From positions 13,691,852 through 13,755,851 of the forward strand of contig OX421507.1 of assembly GCA_949126835.1 (NCBI GenBank): 64,000 bases of DNA, written 5' to 3'. This document shows, in pieces, positions 11,200 to 22,959 of the stretch; the stretch's first letter is position 1, and each line of letters starts with the position of its first letter. The translations under genes were made by a program, and so were the position numbers. The notes beneath the pieces were generated by a model that did not search any database, had not been told where the DNA came from, and saw nothing but the letters and a program-made list of their open reading frames with translations. Source of the DNA: Anisus vortex (Eukaryota > Mollusca > Gastropoda > Planorbidae).

Positions 11200-13680
11200 T
11201 TGAATAATTCGTTACACGTTCTTTTAGCTTCCATTTCTTTATCTCGATAAACTCTACGGCTTATCAATCAAACTCAACGAAAGAGCTATTTGCATTTTCT
11301 CTATGACCAAAAAACAACAAACATGTTGAGTAGTATGTTACAAGTCTTTGTAGCTTCCATGCCTTTATTTCCACGACTGATCAATCTATCTTAAGGGAAA
11401 GCGTCACCTGCAGTTTCTCTATGGCCAGAAACACTATATTGAATAATTAGTTACAAGTTATTGTAACTTCCAAACCGTTATCTCTTCGGCTCATCAATCT
11501 ATCTTAAGGGAAAGCGTCACCTGCAGTTTCTCTATGGCCAGAAACACTATATTGAATAATTAGTTACAAGTTATTGTAACTTCCAAACCGTTATCTCTTC
11601 GGCTCATCAATCTATCTTAAGGGAAAGCGTCACCTGCAGTTTCTCTATGGCCAGAAACACTATATTGAATAATTAGTTACAAGTACTTGTAACTAACAAA
11701 CCGTTATCTCTTCGGCTCATCAATCTATCTTAAGGGAAAGCGTCACCTGCAGTTTCTCTATGGCCAGAAACACTATATTGAATAATTAGTTACAAGTACT
11801 TGTAACTTCCAAACCGTTATCTCTTCGGCTCATCAATCTATCTTAAGGGAAAGCGTCACCTGCAGTTTCTCTATGGCCAGAAACACTATATTGAATAATT
11901 AGTTACAAGTACTTGTAACTTCCAAACCGTTATCTCTTCGGCTCATCAATCTATCTTAAGGGAAAGCGTCACCTGCAGTTTCTCTATGGCCAGAAACACT
12001 ATATTGAATAATTAGTTACAAGTACTTGTAACTTCCAAACCGTTATCTCTTCGGCTCATCAATCTATCTTAAGGGAAAGCGTCACCTGCAGTTTCTCTAT
12101 GGCCAGAAACACTATATTGAATAATTAGTTACAAGTACTTGTAACTTCCAAACCGTTATCTCTTCGGCTCATCAATCTATCTTAAGGGAAAGCGTCACCT
12201 GCAGTTTCTCTATGGCCAGAAACACTATATTGAATAATTAGTTACAAGTACTTGTAACTTCCAAACCGTTATCTCTTCGGCTCATCAATCTATCTTAAGG
12301 GAAAGCGTCACCTGCAGTTTCTCTATGGCCAGAAACACTATATTGAATAATTAGTTACAAGTACTTGTAACTTCCAAACCGTTATCTCTTCGGCTCATCA
12401 ATCTATCTTAAGGGAAAGCGTCACCTGCAGTTTCTCTATGGCCAGAAACACTATATTGAATAATTAGTTACAAGTACTTGTAACTTCCAAACCGTTATCT
12501 CTTCGGCTCATCAATCTATCTTAAGGGAAAGCGTCACCTGCAGTTTCTCTATGGCGAGAAAAACTATATTGAATAATTAGTTACAAGTACTTGTAACTTC
12601 CATACCGTCATCTCTTCGGCTCATCAATCTATCTTAAGGGAAAGCGTCACCTGCAGTTTCTCTATGGCCAGAAACACTATATTGAATAATTAGTTACAAG
12701 TTCTTGTAACTTCCATACCGTCATCTCTTCGGCTCATCAATCTAGCTCAAGAGAAACGTCACCTGCAGTTTCTCTATGGCCAGAAACACTATATTGAATA
12801 ATTAGTTACAAGTACTTGTAACTTCCAAACCGTTATCTCTTCGGCTCATCAATCTATCTTAAGGGAAAGCGTCACCTGCAGTTTCTCTATGGCCAGAAAC
12901 ACTATATTGAATAATTAGTTACAAGTACTTGTAACTTCCAAACCGTTATCTCTTCGGCTCATCAATCTATCTTAAGGGAAAGCGTCACCTGCAGTTTCTC
13001 TATGGCCAGAAACACTATATTGAATAATTAGTTACAAGTACTTGTAACTTCCAAACCGTTATCTCTTCGGCTCATCAATCTATCTTAAGGGAAAGCGTCA
13101 CCTGCAGTTTCTCTATGGCCAGAAACACTATATTGAATAATTAGTTACAAGTACTTGTAACTTCCAAACCGTTATCTCTTCGGCTCATCAATCTATCTTA
13201 AGGGAAAGCGTCACCTGCAGTTTCTCTATGGCCAGAAACACTATATTGAATAATTAGTTACAAGTACTTGTAACTTCCAAACCGTTATCTCTTCGGCTCA
13301 TCAATCTATCTTAAGGGAAAGCGTCACCTGCAGTTTCTCTATGGCGAGAAAAACTATATTGAATAATTAGTTACAAGTTATTGTAACTTCCATACCGTCA
13401 TCTCTTCGGCTCATCAATCTATCTTAAGGGAAAGCGTCACCTGCAGTTTCTCTATGGCCAGAAACACTATATTGAATAATTAGTTACAAGTTCTTGTAAC
13501 TTCCATACCGTCATCTCTTCGGCTCATCAATCTAGCTCAAGAGAAACGTCACCTGCAGTTTCTCTATGGCCAGAAACACTATATTGAATAATTAGTTACA
13601 AGTACTTGTAACTTCCATACCGTCATCTCTTCGGCTCATCAATCTAGCTCAAGAGAAGCGTCATTTGAAGAGTCTCTATG
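11200..13680 (+). repeat. 113-bp satellite array, about 22 copies
   Basis: The unit holds TCTTCGGCTCATCAATCTA, AAGCGTCACCTGCAG, TCTCTATGGCCAGAAACAC and GAATAATTAG. Spacing of GCGTCACC at 11401, 11514 and 11627 gives a 113-bp period. Central copies are almost identical; those at both edges (11200-11400 and 13500-13680) are diverged. Most units contain the perfect 18-bp palindrome GTTACAAGTACTTGTAAC. The variant ATGGCGAGAAAAAC recurs at about 12553 and 13342, seven units apart, showing a seven-unit segmental duplication. Confidence 0.97.
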
Positions 13681-14505
13681 ACCCCCCCCCCCCCCCAACA
13701 AAAACAAAAAACAACAACAACCCCACAAACAAGCAGGAACAATTTCAAGTTGTTGCCAATGGTTACACACTGCCTCCGGAGCTTCTTGTTTTTTAGATCT
13801 GTACTTCCGTAATTTTTCATACATATTCGTGTTTCTTTTTTTTTTTTTTTTTTTGTTTGGTTCAGTGCTGAGAAGGTTGAACTTCTAGAACGCTTTGTAG
13901 ATTTATGAACCAGGTAAAGAGTAAAGACGAAATGGCTCACAACAAGATCCGGAGGGCGTAACAGAACTCTCCCTGCGGAGAAACGCTTTCATGTTCTCTT
14001 GTCTACTTTGCCACGAAATTGTGATTGGTACCGCCTCGAAAAAACTCTCGTTTTTTTTCTTTTCTTTCATTTTAAGTGTCATATGATTTAATTAGGGTAT
14101 ATTGGCGTACGAGGAGAATATTATGTGTGTTTGACGTCACAATAGTAAAGTTGTGGTGTAATTTACAAGTCATAAAAGATTGACTTGTATAAGGGGCAAG
14201 GGTGTTAACTCTCAGCAGCAATATGGCCCATTGGAACTTTCACAATCCATTAAATTTTCATTATGCAAATCTTTTATTATCAGTAGCTGTATTTGATGTG
14301 AGCATCTTAAGAATGTCTAAGCGTGCATTGCAGTACATTTATATGCCATTAATCTTGATTATTTTATTGTACAAGGGCCCTGTGTGGTTTTCTGTTTAAT
14401 ATTTTAATTTAACCACAAGACCGATCAACACTATAACAATGTTATCGCGCCTCACCCCCATTTTTTTTTACTTAGTTTAACGCCAATAGATTTGGGCACT
14501 ACAAC
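13681..14505. other. Intergenic, no gene seen
   Basis: It starts with a 15-C run at 13682-13696 directly at the satellite edge and includes a long T run at about 13836-13854. Short ORFs here match no family I recognise. Confidence 0.5.
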
Positions 14506-14509
14506 AACA

Positions 14510-14995
14510 CAAGAAATTCCCTTAGCTGAACCCCTTGACCACTCACTGAACCATTTACTGGATACCCATCAACAACCGAATCTCATATAAGCTGGCTTAT
14601 CTTTGCTATAAGTGCCTGAATAACTCTGCCCCGGATTACCTTAGCTCCTGTCTTGAGCTCTACACCCAATCCCGTCCACTTCTTTCGGCTTCTAACGCGC
14701 TCACTCTGTGGATCCCTCGTGTGAGGCTAGTGTCCGCTGGCCAATGTGCATTTTCCTACGCGGGTCCGTCCGCTTGGAATCTCCTCCCACTACAGCTTCG
14801 CCACGGCCCTAGTTTTGACACCTTCAGGAGCCGGCTGAAGGCTCACCTATTTCGTTAGCAGTATTTGCGAATACATATTCACATTTTCGTCTGTTTTTTG
14901 TTGTCTGTATTCTGTAACTGTCGTCAGCGCATAGAACTGTCATCAACGGGATATTCTCTATATAAGCACTATTATTATTATTATTATTATTATGT
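14510..14995 (+). mobile_element. 5'-truncated L2/CR1-like LINE with 3' UTR and (ATT)n tail
   Basis: From about 14545 one frame reads WIPINNRISYKLAYLCYKCL, NNSAPDYLSSCLELY, a SAGQCAFSYAGPSAWNLLP segment and FRSRLKAHLFR, ending at a TAG near 14858. This is the recognisable C-terminus of an L2/CR1-type reverse transcriptase ('HWLPI..RI.YK...YKCL...P.YL' and 'FSYAGP..WN.LP'). The frame is open for about 105 codons, so the insertion is fairly young. A short 3' UTR ends in ATT repeats (about 14966-14991), the usual tail of this clade. RT catalytic motifs are lost by 5' truncation. Confidence 0.88.
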
Positions 14996-15554
14996 TACTA
15001 CAGAGGCCATAATAATCACACTAAGGCCCACTGGTTAAAAAAAACCATTTAACATAACCATTACGGTACTTGTTTTTTTTTTAAAAGTCATCAAACCTCC
15101 CAACCACTTTACTCTGACTTAATTATTATCAGCAACGTTAAACTTAATCCGACATTGGTTGGGGTGATTATGATTATGCGCTTATTACTTTCAATTCCAA
15201 GATCTTAAGTATTTATAAATTCCCTCCCCTTCCATTTTTTATATTTTCTGATTTGTGCCACCCCTCCCTAAAAATGTCAAACTGTTTAGATTAACGTTTA
15301 ATAAACGAATTAAACGATCCAAATTACTCTACGTGTGAGGTTTTGTTTATTTGTTCTGCTGTTGTTGTTGTTTTAATGAAGAAGAAATATAATATATTTA
15401 TTTATAAAACCAACAACTCTACTTATCTTTTCACTTCATACGACTCGGTGTAGAAATAGGTCAGCCGCCATGTTGTATTGTTTTGACATGTTGCAGTCAT
15501 CCATTTAATTAAAGATACAATCTCTCCTTTTCTCTTTCAAGCCATCTTTCTTGG

Positions 15555-15601
<47 letters not shown>

Positions 15602-16059
15602 TTCTCTGTCTCTCTCTCTATATATATATACATATATCCTTCTTTTGTTCATTTTCACGCTCTCTCTTCTTCTCTCTGTACCCATTTTAAAATGGTTGAG
15701 TATACACATCGACTGAACATTATTACCCCCCCCCCCCAAATCCCGAAATCTTCACTTCATTTTAAACAAAATTAATTGCAGTTTTTGCGCCTGCTAAGTC
15801 GATTTAGAAAGAAAGACTTTTGCACACAAAAATATACTTCATCACACCATCTACAAAAATATACTTCATCACACCATCTTTTCTTTACCAAAACAACCAA
15901 CAACAAAGATAACCAACAAAACATGCAGTAGAAATCTTGTCTGAACCGGTTGTGTCAACTGGACACTTTTTGTGTTGTTGCCTTAATTATATTGTGTTAG
16001 AGTAAACAACGCCTTCTTAGTTAAGATATAAAAAGGTCCCAAGAGAGAGAGAGAGAGTA

Positions 16060-16090
<31 letters not shown>

Positions 16091-16962
16091 GAGAGACATT
16101 GAGAGAGATAGAACGAAATTAAAAAATAATAATAAAAAAAGAAATGGAAGGGGAGGCAATCCAATATATTTTGTAATCATTTACTTCCGTTAATAAACCA
16201 GGCAGAAAAACTACTGGCGGGGTTTAATGTAGGATATTTTTTTTTTTAAGCAAATATGAACAAATACATTTATGCATTTATAAAAAAAAAATTGCAAGAG
16301 GGAAGAATAAAGAAAAAAAAATTTGTGAGTGGGGGCGAGAGAGAAAGAGAGAAAAACGGAGAGAGACAGAATCAAGAAATGGGGATTAATTATTACAATA
16401 AAGAAACATAAAAAAAAATCAATCGTCAATATATTTGTGAAGAGTTCTAGGGAAATAGAATGACAGATTTGAGATAGATATGGAAAGAATAGTGAAATAT
16501 AGAAGGTATTAAAAAAGAACTTAAAAAGAAAGAGAGAGAATAAATTACACCGAACGTGGGAGAGAAAGAGGGTAAATTAGAAACCACCGGAAAGAGAGAA
16601 AGAAGAAGAAAGAGCCAGAAGTAGGAGAAACATTGAGAGAGAGAGGGAAAGAATGAGAGAGTGAGATTAAAAGAAACAAGTGAAAACGAAAGAGAAAAAA
16701 AATGAGACTTGGGGAGAGGACGTGAGGAGACAGAGACGGAGGGAAAGAGAGAGAGAGAGAGAGAGACAAGTTGAGCGAAAATTTACGAAATATAGAGAAA
16801 GAGTGATAGAAAGATTATAAAGCAAATTAGAGAGAGAAAGAGCAAGTGAGGCTGTATAAGTAGCAAGAATGAATCAAACAGACAGAGAGAGACACAAAAA
16901 CGGAACAAGATAGAGAGAGAGAGAAAGAGAGAGAGAGAGAAAGCGAGAACGCACACAGAGAA

Positions 16963-16997
<35 letters not shown>

Positions 16998-17395
16998 TAG
17001 AATGTAGAAGAGTTAGTATGCTATTTTGAGCATCAATGCGGGAAAAATAAAAAATTATATCAAACAAAATACAAACATAAGATAAAATAAACAAACGCCA
17101 AACTGCACACAGACAAAATACATTAAATACAAAGATTAGCACAAGTCTATATATATTTTGACTCTTAGTTATCCATTGACTATAAGTTATCATTTGACTT
17201 AAGTTATTTTTTTACTAATAGTTATCATTTAAAAAAACAACAACAACACGTAAATACTGAGACAGGATCGTGACTAAATAATTAAGTGCAAAGTCATATC
17301 ATAGTTCCGGCAGCAAAATGGCGCTATGTAACTTGATACTTGGAATAATTAAGATGTATTAATTTCCATCACTGGTCTATAAAAAAGAATGGCTT
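14996..17395. other. Intergenic, rich in CT/GA microsatellites
   Basis: No gene. (CT)n with interruptions at about 15555-15620 followed by (TA)n; a 12-C run at 15726-15737; GA tracts at 16039-16105 and 16740-16770; and an impure GA-rich block at 16800-17000. A 24-bp unit 'aaaaatatacttcatcacaccatct' is duplicated at about 15828-15880. ORFs rich in Ser/Leu or Arg/Glu here are repeat shadows. Confidence 0.7.
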
Positions 17396-17399
17396 AGGC

Positions 17400-18230
17400 T
17401 TGGAAACAATATTTTAATGGAAAAAAAAGCGACCGCCATGGTTATATGTTTCCACTTATCTATAAAATTATTTGTCCTAAACACTGACCTGTAAATATAT
17501 TTCAAGTGGCTATGACTTTCGTTTTTATCGCATAGGTTTGTTCTAATTATAGGTGATTTATTCCTATAATTCCATTGACAAGTCTTAATTAGGCCTGACC
17601 TTTTCAATAGGTCAGGGGTTATCGTGTTCATGAATTTCCGGTTTACTACCGGCTACTCTCTTGAAATGATGTTTTCGGTTTCTTTCAAGTATAGCTTTTT
17701 TTTTTTCAACCTCGACGTCCAGTACTGGTCTTTTAGAAATATGCATAGTCTACAAGAAGAGTTATGAGGAATCCGTTTTTAATATCAAAAGTGAATATGC
17801 GATAGTTAATAGTCGAAGTCTTAGTCGTGTTACGTTAAATTTTGCTTGCTTTAAAAAATAAAGTAGTCAAGAGAAGCGGTTCTTGACTATTAGAAGCATG
17901 GTCCATAGTCCCCATAGATACATAAAGACACAAAACAAAAATTATTTTACATCAAGGAATACGTTTGGGAATAAAAATAGAAATAAATACAACAAGGGAC
18001 GCATCCCACATGCATATTTTGTTAATAAATGAACGAATAGGACCGGAAGTGTTGGCTTCTAATAACATTTTATGCATGCATAATCATTAAAACTGATCAA
18101 TAATATGAAGAAGTGAAAGTTTATGACGTTTATGAAAATTGTAGTTTCCGCTTGCACTAAATGTACAGACAAATTTATTAAGGAGGCAATATATTCTTTC
18201 TTTTTTTTAAATAGATCAGTGATTCCCGTT
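17400..18230 (+). repeat. Interspersed repeat family A, longest copy
   Basis: It shares an ordered series of blocks with 58515-59135: 'gacaagtcttaat', 'aggcctgaccttttcaa', 'aggtcaggggttatcgtg', 'cttttagaaatat', 'gaatccgtttttaatatca', 'agtagtcaagag', 'ccggaa-tgttgg'. A short hairpin (CTGACC...GGTCAG) lies near 17593-17616. No ORF or classifiable terminus is seen; perhaps an unclassified DNA element or SINE-like repeat. Confidence 0.65.
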
Positions 18231-19107
18231 AACTTCGAATAGGACCCAGGAGTGATATTGTGGAAAGAGCGCACGTTGCAATGCTAAATGTAATAGCTTG
18301 TTAAGACGCGTTATACTGTGATGAGGGGATTGTGTGGCCAGTACGATGCACTCGTTCCTGGGCTTCCCACACACTATAATCCCACCTCACTTGGTTCGTT
18401 GTCTATGGGCTATGACGGCTGCTGGCTGAACTGGACTTGTTGCATCAACAACGCTTGATATTTCTATTTAACGTGCCGTTTCTCTGGCGGTCTACCTTCC
18501 TTGCTTCACGTATTCTCATGCACACTCAAGCAGAACAAACAAGTTCAAGTTAAGTTGTTACATAAGTCGAACGTTTATTGCCGGTATTAACGTGGTTATT
18601 TTAAATTGTCACTCTTACATATAGGAATAATAAGGTGTCCACAACACATCAATTTTATCCAAGCACATAAACGTCAATACATGGAAAAGAATAATATATA
18701 AACACGACTTCACAACACAGTAATCCCAAGTGAACAGTAATCCCAAGTGAACAAATTATGTAAAAAATGCAAAATGGAATAACGTCATGCAACATTTCAA
18801 GGAGAAGTATCCAGTCTCCTACGTCTCTTTTCAACATAAAAACTGCCCCTTATATCTGTCCACTCGTCAGTTTAACAATGGCGACCCAGGTCAAAAACGT
18901 CAACCAATGACAGACATGTCTACAATTCTCTACACAACGATTGGTCAAGAGGCGTGTCCAGTGTCAAAGGGATTAGTCATAACACCTGGTCTAGCTAGAA
19001 AGGGTGGGTGTCAGAGAGGGGGAGGGGGGGAATTTGTCACCACATTTGCTATCTTTCACCACTTGGTAGATCTCGTGTCTTAAACAAAGGACCCTAACTA
19101 GATGCAG
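18231..19107. other. Intergenic left flank of the palindromic element
   Basis: A decayed SINE body is suggested near 18315-18350 ('gaggggattgtgtggcca'; compare 34797-34820 inverted). A 17-bp direct repeat (AGTAATCCCAAGTGAAC) occurs twice at about 18718-18751. No gene is recognised. Confidence 0.45.
18556..18877 (+). mobile_element. Possible LTR remnant
   Basis: The segment begins TGTTACATAAG, has a TATATAAAC promoter-like box near 18697, ends TTTAACA, and is followed by ATGGCGACCCAGG, which resembles the TTGGCGACGAGG that follows the gypsy LTR at 61104. No second LTR or internal coding sequence is visible, so this rests on TG...CA ends and the adjacent primer-site-like text only. Confidence 0.25.
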
Positions 19108-19113
19108 CGCGTT
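19108..19113. repeat. Target-site duplication, left (CGCGTT)
   Basis: CGCGTT directly abuts the left terminus AGTAGTATAG and is repeated directly after the right terminus CTATACTACT at 34175-34180. Six bases is the duplication length of Maverick/Polinton integration. Confidence 0.88.
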
Positions 19114-19146
19114 AGTAGTATAGTAGGGTCGTTTCAGGTATTATTT

Positions 19147-19160
19147 GAGGCGTACGCCTC
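19147..19160. repeat. Subterminal 14-bp perfect palindrome
   Basis: GAGGCGTACGCCTC is its own reverse complement and lies 33 bp inside the left tip. The right tip has two tandem copies (34114-34141), the inner with one mismatch. It is a candidate binding site for a dimeric protein. Confidence 0.85.
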
Positions 19161-19260
19161 AGTTGACCTTTGACCTTTGACCCGGAAGTGACCTTTGACC
19201 CGGAAGTGACCTTTGACCCCGGAAGTCGTTATACCGGAAGTGACGTCATCCAAGATGGCG
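19161..19260 (+). promoter_or_regulatory. Terminal motif cluster: DR1, ETS, CRE, YY1
   Basis: Within 100 bp are TGACCTTTGACCT (a DR1 arrangement of AGGTCA half-sites, bound by HNF4/RXR-type nuclear receptors), further TGACCTTTGACC copies, CGGAAGT repeated four times (ETS core), TGACGTCA (perfect CRE) and CCAAGATGGCG (YY1-like). A three-fold direct repeat of TGACCTTTGACCCGGAAG underlies the cluster. The motifs are read directly; promoter or enhancer activity is inferred. The nearest gene ends rather than starts here, so any transcript would run inward, antisense to Bcl-2, or act as an enhancer. Confidence 0.6.
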
Positions 19261-20347
19261 TCTTATCGTGTTGTTACACGAGGGTTTTTAATTAAGGGTA
19301 ATACGGTCAGCGGTTCTAAAATTATTTTTCCCATTGTCTTACAATGATTGATTTTCCCATTGTCTTACAATGATTGACACATGTCATATTATTTCTCCCA
19401 TTGTTTTATAATGGTCTTTATAAGGTTCAGCGGTTCTAAAATTTTAGAATTATTTTATAATATTAATTAATTGGTTATTTTTATAGTGTTCTTAATAATT
19501 TTCAATAGTAAAATAAGTTTATTGTGTTTTTTGCCCTAATTACCATCTTTAAATCGATAATTGTCTTTTAAGGGTCATTATTAATTACTTGGAGACAGTA
19601 ATTGTCTTCATTTTATACTTAAAGAATTAACTAATTATAATTGTTATACCCTAATTAGCTTGTAAAAGGGCGTTTTTAATTACTAAGGGCCCTAATTATT
19701 ACATTTAAATCAATAATTGTCTTGTAAGAGGCACATTTACTTACTGGGGTACAGTAATTTTCTTAATTTATTCTTAACTAATTAACTAATTATACTTTTT
19801 ATAACCATAATTAACTTGTAAAGGAACGTTTTTAATTACTAAGGGGCCGTAATTATCACTAAATAGACCACAATTTATATACTTTTTAAACTTTTACTTA
19901 CTTGGAGGCAGTATTTTTATTTTTTTTTTTTTTTTTTGTTGTATTCTTAATTAATTAACTAATTATAGTTTCTAGTCATAATTACTATTTTTTAATTTTC
20001 TTTTAAACATAATTATTTTTAATTTGAATTGATAATCAATGTTTTGAAAGTATAAACATATATCCTTTAACATTTTTAGAACCCCTGAGGCGCTTATTCA
20101 CATCGCTGTCTAACTTTTACCTGAGCAGCTGTTTATTTTTATTTTTATCACCCGCGCACCGCGCGTCTTTTAATGACTTTTTCATCTGTTGTGTAAACTC
20201 TTTTGAGCTCACTTCACTCGCTCGCTATTATAATGACCTGGTGTGAAAAAGAGATAAAACTCCCCTTTCAAAGCCTGCTATGGGAGATAATTCAAGTAGC
20301 CCTAAAAAAAATTTCTTTACAACTTACGTTTCCCATGATATTATTTG

Positions 20348-20387
<40 letters not shown>

Positions 20388-21239
20388 TTGCATTAGTTTT
20401 GGGGGTATTTTTTCTTTGTATTTCGAGTATTCGTTTTTTTAATATATCTCTTTTCAATTTAAAGAATTTAAATTGTTTAATCGTTAAATGCAATGTGTGA
20501 CTTACTATAACACCATTATTTTTATTTTTTAAACTTATATTTTACAATTTAAACGATAAGTAAATACAATTTTTTACTTACTAAAACTAGTAATTTCTAT
20601 ATTTTATACGAAATTAATTAACGAATTTTATTTTTTTTTAAAGTCATACATATCTTGTAAGGCGAGTTTTTACTTATTAAGAGGCGTATATTTCTTTAAT
20701 TAAGGCTTACATTATATAACTTTTGTTTAAATTCTTTAATAAGACACCCTTTTTATTTACGAACTTTTTACTTACATAGTTAACATTTGTATCTTTTAAT
20801 TATTCTTTCAATTTTAATTGATAATACATGTAAATAAATTTTACTCAACTAGTTTAAAATTTTCCCTTTTAAACATACATATTTCAAATTTGAATTGATA
20901 ATCATTGTTTTAAAAGCCTAAACACTAAACATTTTAAGAGCTCCAGGGCAAAATTGAAAGTCTAGATGTTGTGAGAGTTCCCAAAGTACATTATTTTAGT
21001 GTATGCGTATTTTGAATGTGTATGTATGTGTATGCAAATAAGAGAGTTCTTTAAAGTTACTAAAATACTATACTACAATAGTTTATATATTTTGAATGTA
21101 TAAATGTACAATAAGTGTCTCTTTATCTATTAAAAGTCAGTTTGTTAAATGGTTGTATCTTTTAATTTTTGTCGTGTAATTTTTACTTAATAGGATTAAA
21201 CATTTTAAAATTTAAGTAACTTAAGTCTTTTAAGTGGTG
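19261..21239. other. Outer arm, AT-rich degenerate repeats, no gene
   Basis: Contains degenerate direct repeats of about 150 bp around 19540-20000 (blocks 'cttgtaaa-ggcgtttttaattactaagg' and 'taattaactaattata'), and a 12-bp motif 'cccattgtctta' repeated at about 19330-19370. Long T runs occur at 19921-19937 and 20350-20382. The mirror is 32031-34013. No ORF. Confidence 0.7.
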
Positions 21240-21570
21240 TCCAATATGGCGGGTCAGAAGGGGGCGGATCCAAGATGGCCGATCCGAGTGTTCCATGTGA
21301 TTATTTGTGTGTAGTGTTACACGTGATTTTATCATCGTGGTTTAATTAAAGATACCGGAAAACAAGATGGCGTCCGATGTACATGGCATACAAGGGCAGT
21401 AACCGTGTAATTAAATTTGTATTTTTTGTATTTTTAATTAACTTTATGGTTGTAGACAAGATGATGGAAGGGGTGTATTGAAGTTGTTGACTCCACTGTT
21501 CCACATGATGATGAACCGGAAGTAAGATGGCGTCCGATTTACGTGGCATACAAGGGCAGTAACCATGTAA
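21240..21570 (+). promoter_or_regulatory. Repeated ETS/YY1 motif block
   Basis: AATATGGCGG, CCAAGATGGCC, then two copies of a block starting CCGGAAA/GT with AAGATGGCGTCCGAT and GGCATACAAGGGCAGTAACC (about 21355 and 21525). ETS next to YY1 around an initiator is a known TATA-less promoter layout. It lies beyond the 3' end of the Bcl-2 gene. Mirror: 31700-32030. Confidence 0.5.
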
Positions 21571-21678
21571 ATACTTTTTTTTTAAACAGTAAACAAAGAA
21601 AGTTTTAATTTTTTTTAATTTTTATTTGCGTTCAAGTACATCAAACAGAGAATAAAACAACAACAATATATAATATAA

Positions 21679-22395
21679 TTATAATATCCTATTCTCAGTG
21701 TTCAGGATTTGTAGAGCGAAAAGTGCACAAAGTGTCAAGATCCCAATGCCTGCAGCAGCACAGCCTAGGATTGTCTTAAGCGAGGGCCAAGAGCTGCCAT
21801 TTTTATTCTCAGCTCTACCAGACTTGAATTCCAAAAACCCTTCCTGTGTGAAGGAAAAGAAGATGGAAGCTAGTTTAATATACGCTTTTATATTTAACTT
21901 TCTATAGGACGATTTTTGTTTAAAGAGTGTCTTTGTTACTCTTGTAAACCTATTACTTACCCAGTTATTATGACTATTTAGCCAACTCGACAGATGTATA
22001 TCAATATATGTTGTTAACCATTCTAGAAGATTATCTACTAGGTGGTATTTCTTTAGTTGAAAACACCGAGCTGCAAATTGACCCGAAAAGTCAAACAACG
22101 CCACAATTCGTCCCCAATTTATATCCTCACAAAATATTTCTATAACGATCGATGCGAAAGTGTCATAAGCATTGTCATCAGTTATGACTAGACCATCTAT
22201 TAGGTTATCAAATCTATTCTTAAATCGTTCTTCAAATTCATCTCCTAGTATTCTCATAGCATTTTGAATAGAATTTGGAGTGTTGATAATACTTTCATGC
22301 CAACCATCGTTTCTCCAAGTATACCCATTGCATTGTAAACGATATTTTATGTAATCCACCGCAATGCTACGCGTATTTTCATGTCCTATAGACAT
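21679..22395 (-). CDS. Bcl-2 family protein, left-arm copy (two exons)
   Basis: Predicted regulator of mitochondrial apoptosis. The unspliced frame is 238 residues: BH4-like helix about 8-22, BH3 at 47-58 (MRILGDEFEERF), BH1 at 86-111 with the invariant NWGR at 93-96, and a hydrophobic C-terminal anchor at 207-231. A GTAAGT donor follows the Trp-145 codon (intron 21844-21960) and a pyrimidine-rich CACACAG acceptor precedes residue 185. The 117-nt intron is phase 0 and stop-free; removing it gives 199 residues and completes BH2 across the junction (SSWLNSHNNW joined to EGFLEF), at the position where animal Bcl-2 genes keep a conserved intron. Exons: 21961-22395 and 21679-21843. The ATG at 22395 is the first in frame. 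TATA-like box about 22493-22505; AATAAA at 21621-21626. All BH regions suggest an anti-apoptotic member; a BAX/BAK-type role cannot be excluded. Differs from the right copy at residue 227 (Ala versus Ser). Confidence 0.92.
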   Translation of the reverse strand: MSIGHENTRSIAVDYIKYRLQCNGYTWRNDGWHESIINTPNSIQNAMRILGDEFEERFKNRFDNLIDGLVITDDNAYDTFASIVIEIFCEDINWGRIVALFDFSGQFAARCFQLKKYHLVDNLLEWLTTYIDIHLSSWLNSHNNWVSNRFTRVTKTLFKQKSSYRKLNIKAYIKLASIFFSFTQEGFLEFKSGRAENKNGSSWPSLKTILGCAAAGIGILTLCALFALQILNTENRIL

Positions 22396-22554
22396 ATTAT
22401 TTTCACGAGAACTAATAAGAATTACAAAAATAACCGTTTTACTTAACGAAAAACCACAACACTTTTAAACAACTGAATAAGGAAGACTACATAATTTTAT
22501 AAAAATTTGCTGAATAGCGGAAAAAGACCACCATCTGACAAGCAAACATTTAAC

Positions 22555-22870
22555 GAGCAGGTGTTAAACAGCTGCCCGCTAGGCGCTGACCAAGGTAACG
22601 ACTTCCTGTCCAGGTGTTGAATCCATTATCGGGCCGTCGCCCGCTGTGCCAGATAATGGCTTCCTGTCCAGATGTTATTGCACTTACCTGACCGTGAGAA
22701 AACCTAAAAGCTAACATTCCCACGACCAGGGTAATGGTTTCCTGTCCAGGTGTTGAATCAATTATCTGGTCGCTGGGCGCTGACCAAGTTAACGACTTCC
22801 TGTCCAGATGTTATTGCACTTACCTGACAGTGAGAAAATCTAAAACCTAACATTCCCAGGGTCACGCCAA
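22555..22870 (-). promoter_or_regulatory. Bcl-2 upstream region with repeated ETS/E-box motifs
   Basis: Four copies of CTTCCTGTCCAG(G/A)TGTT (at about 22602, 22660, 22738 and 22796) sit in a larger duplicated block with TTATTGCACTTACCTGAC and CTAACATTCCCA. Each unit combines a GGAAG ETS core with a CAGGTG/CAGATG E-box-like hexamer on the Bcl-2 sense strand. It lies 160-475 bp upstream of the start codon. Promoter function is inferred. Mirror: 30400-30715. Confidence 0.55.
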
Positions 22871-22959
22871 ACCTAACCGTCAACAACGTTCCCACTTTTT
22901 TTATTGTCCTCTTCAATCTCTGCCTTTTTTTACTAACTTCTTATCTCTTTTTCGAAAAA

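Noticed and set aside
21698..21907. 69-codon antisense ORFs opposite Bcl-2 (and 31363-31572)
   Set aside because: Antisense shadows of the Bcl-2 exons and intron.
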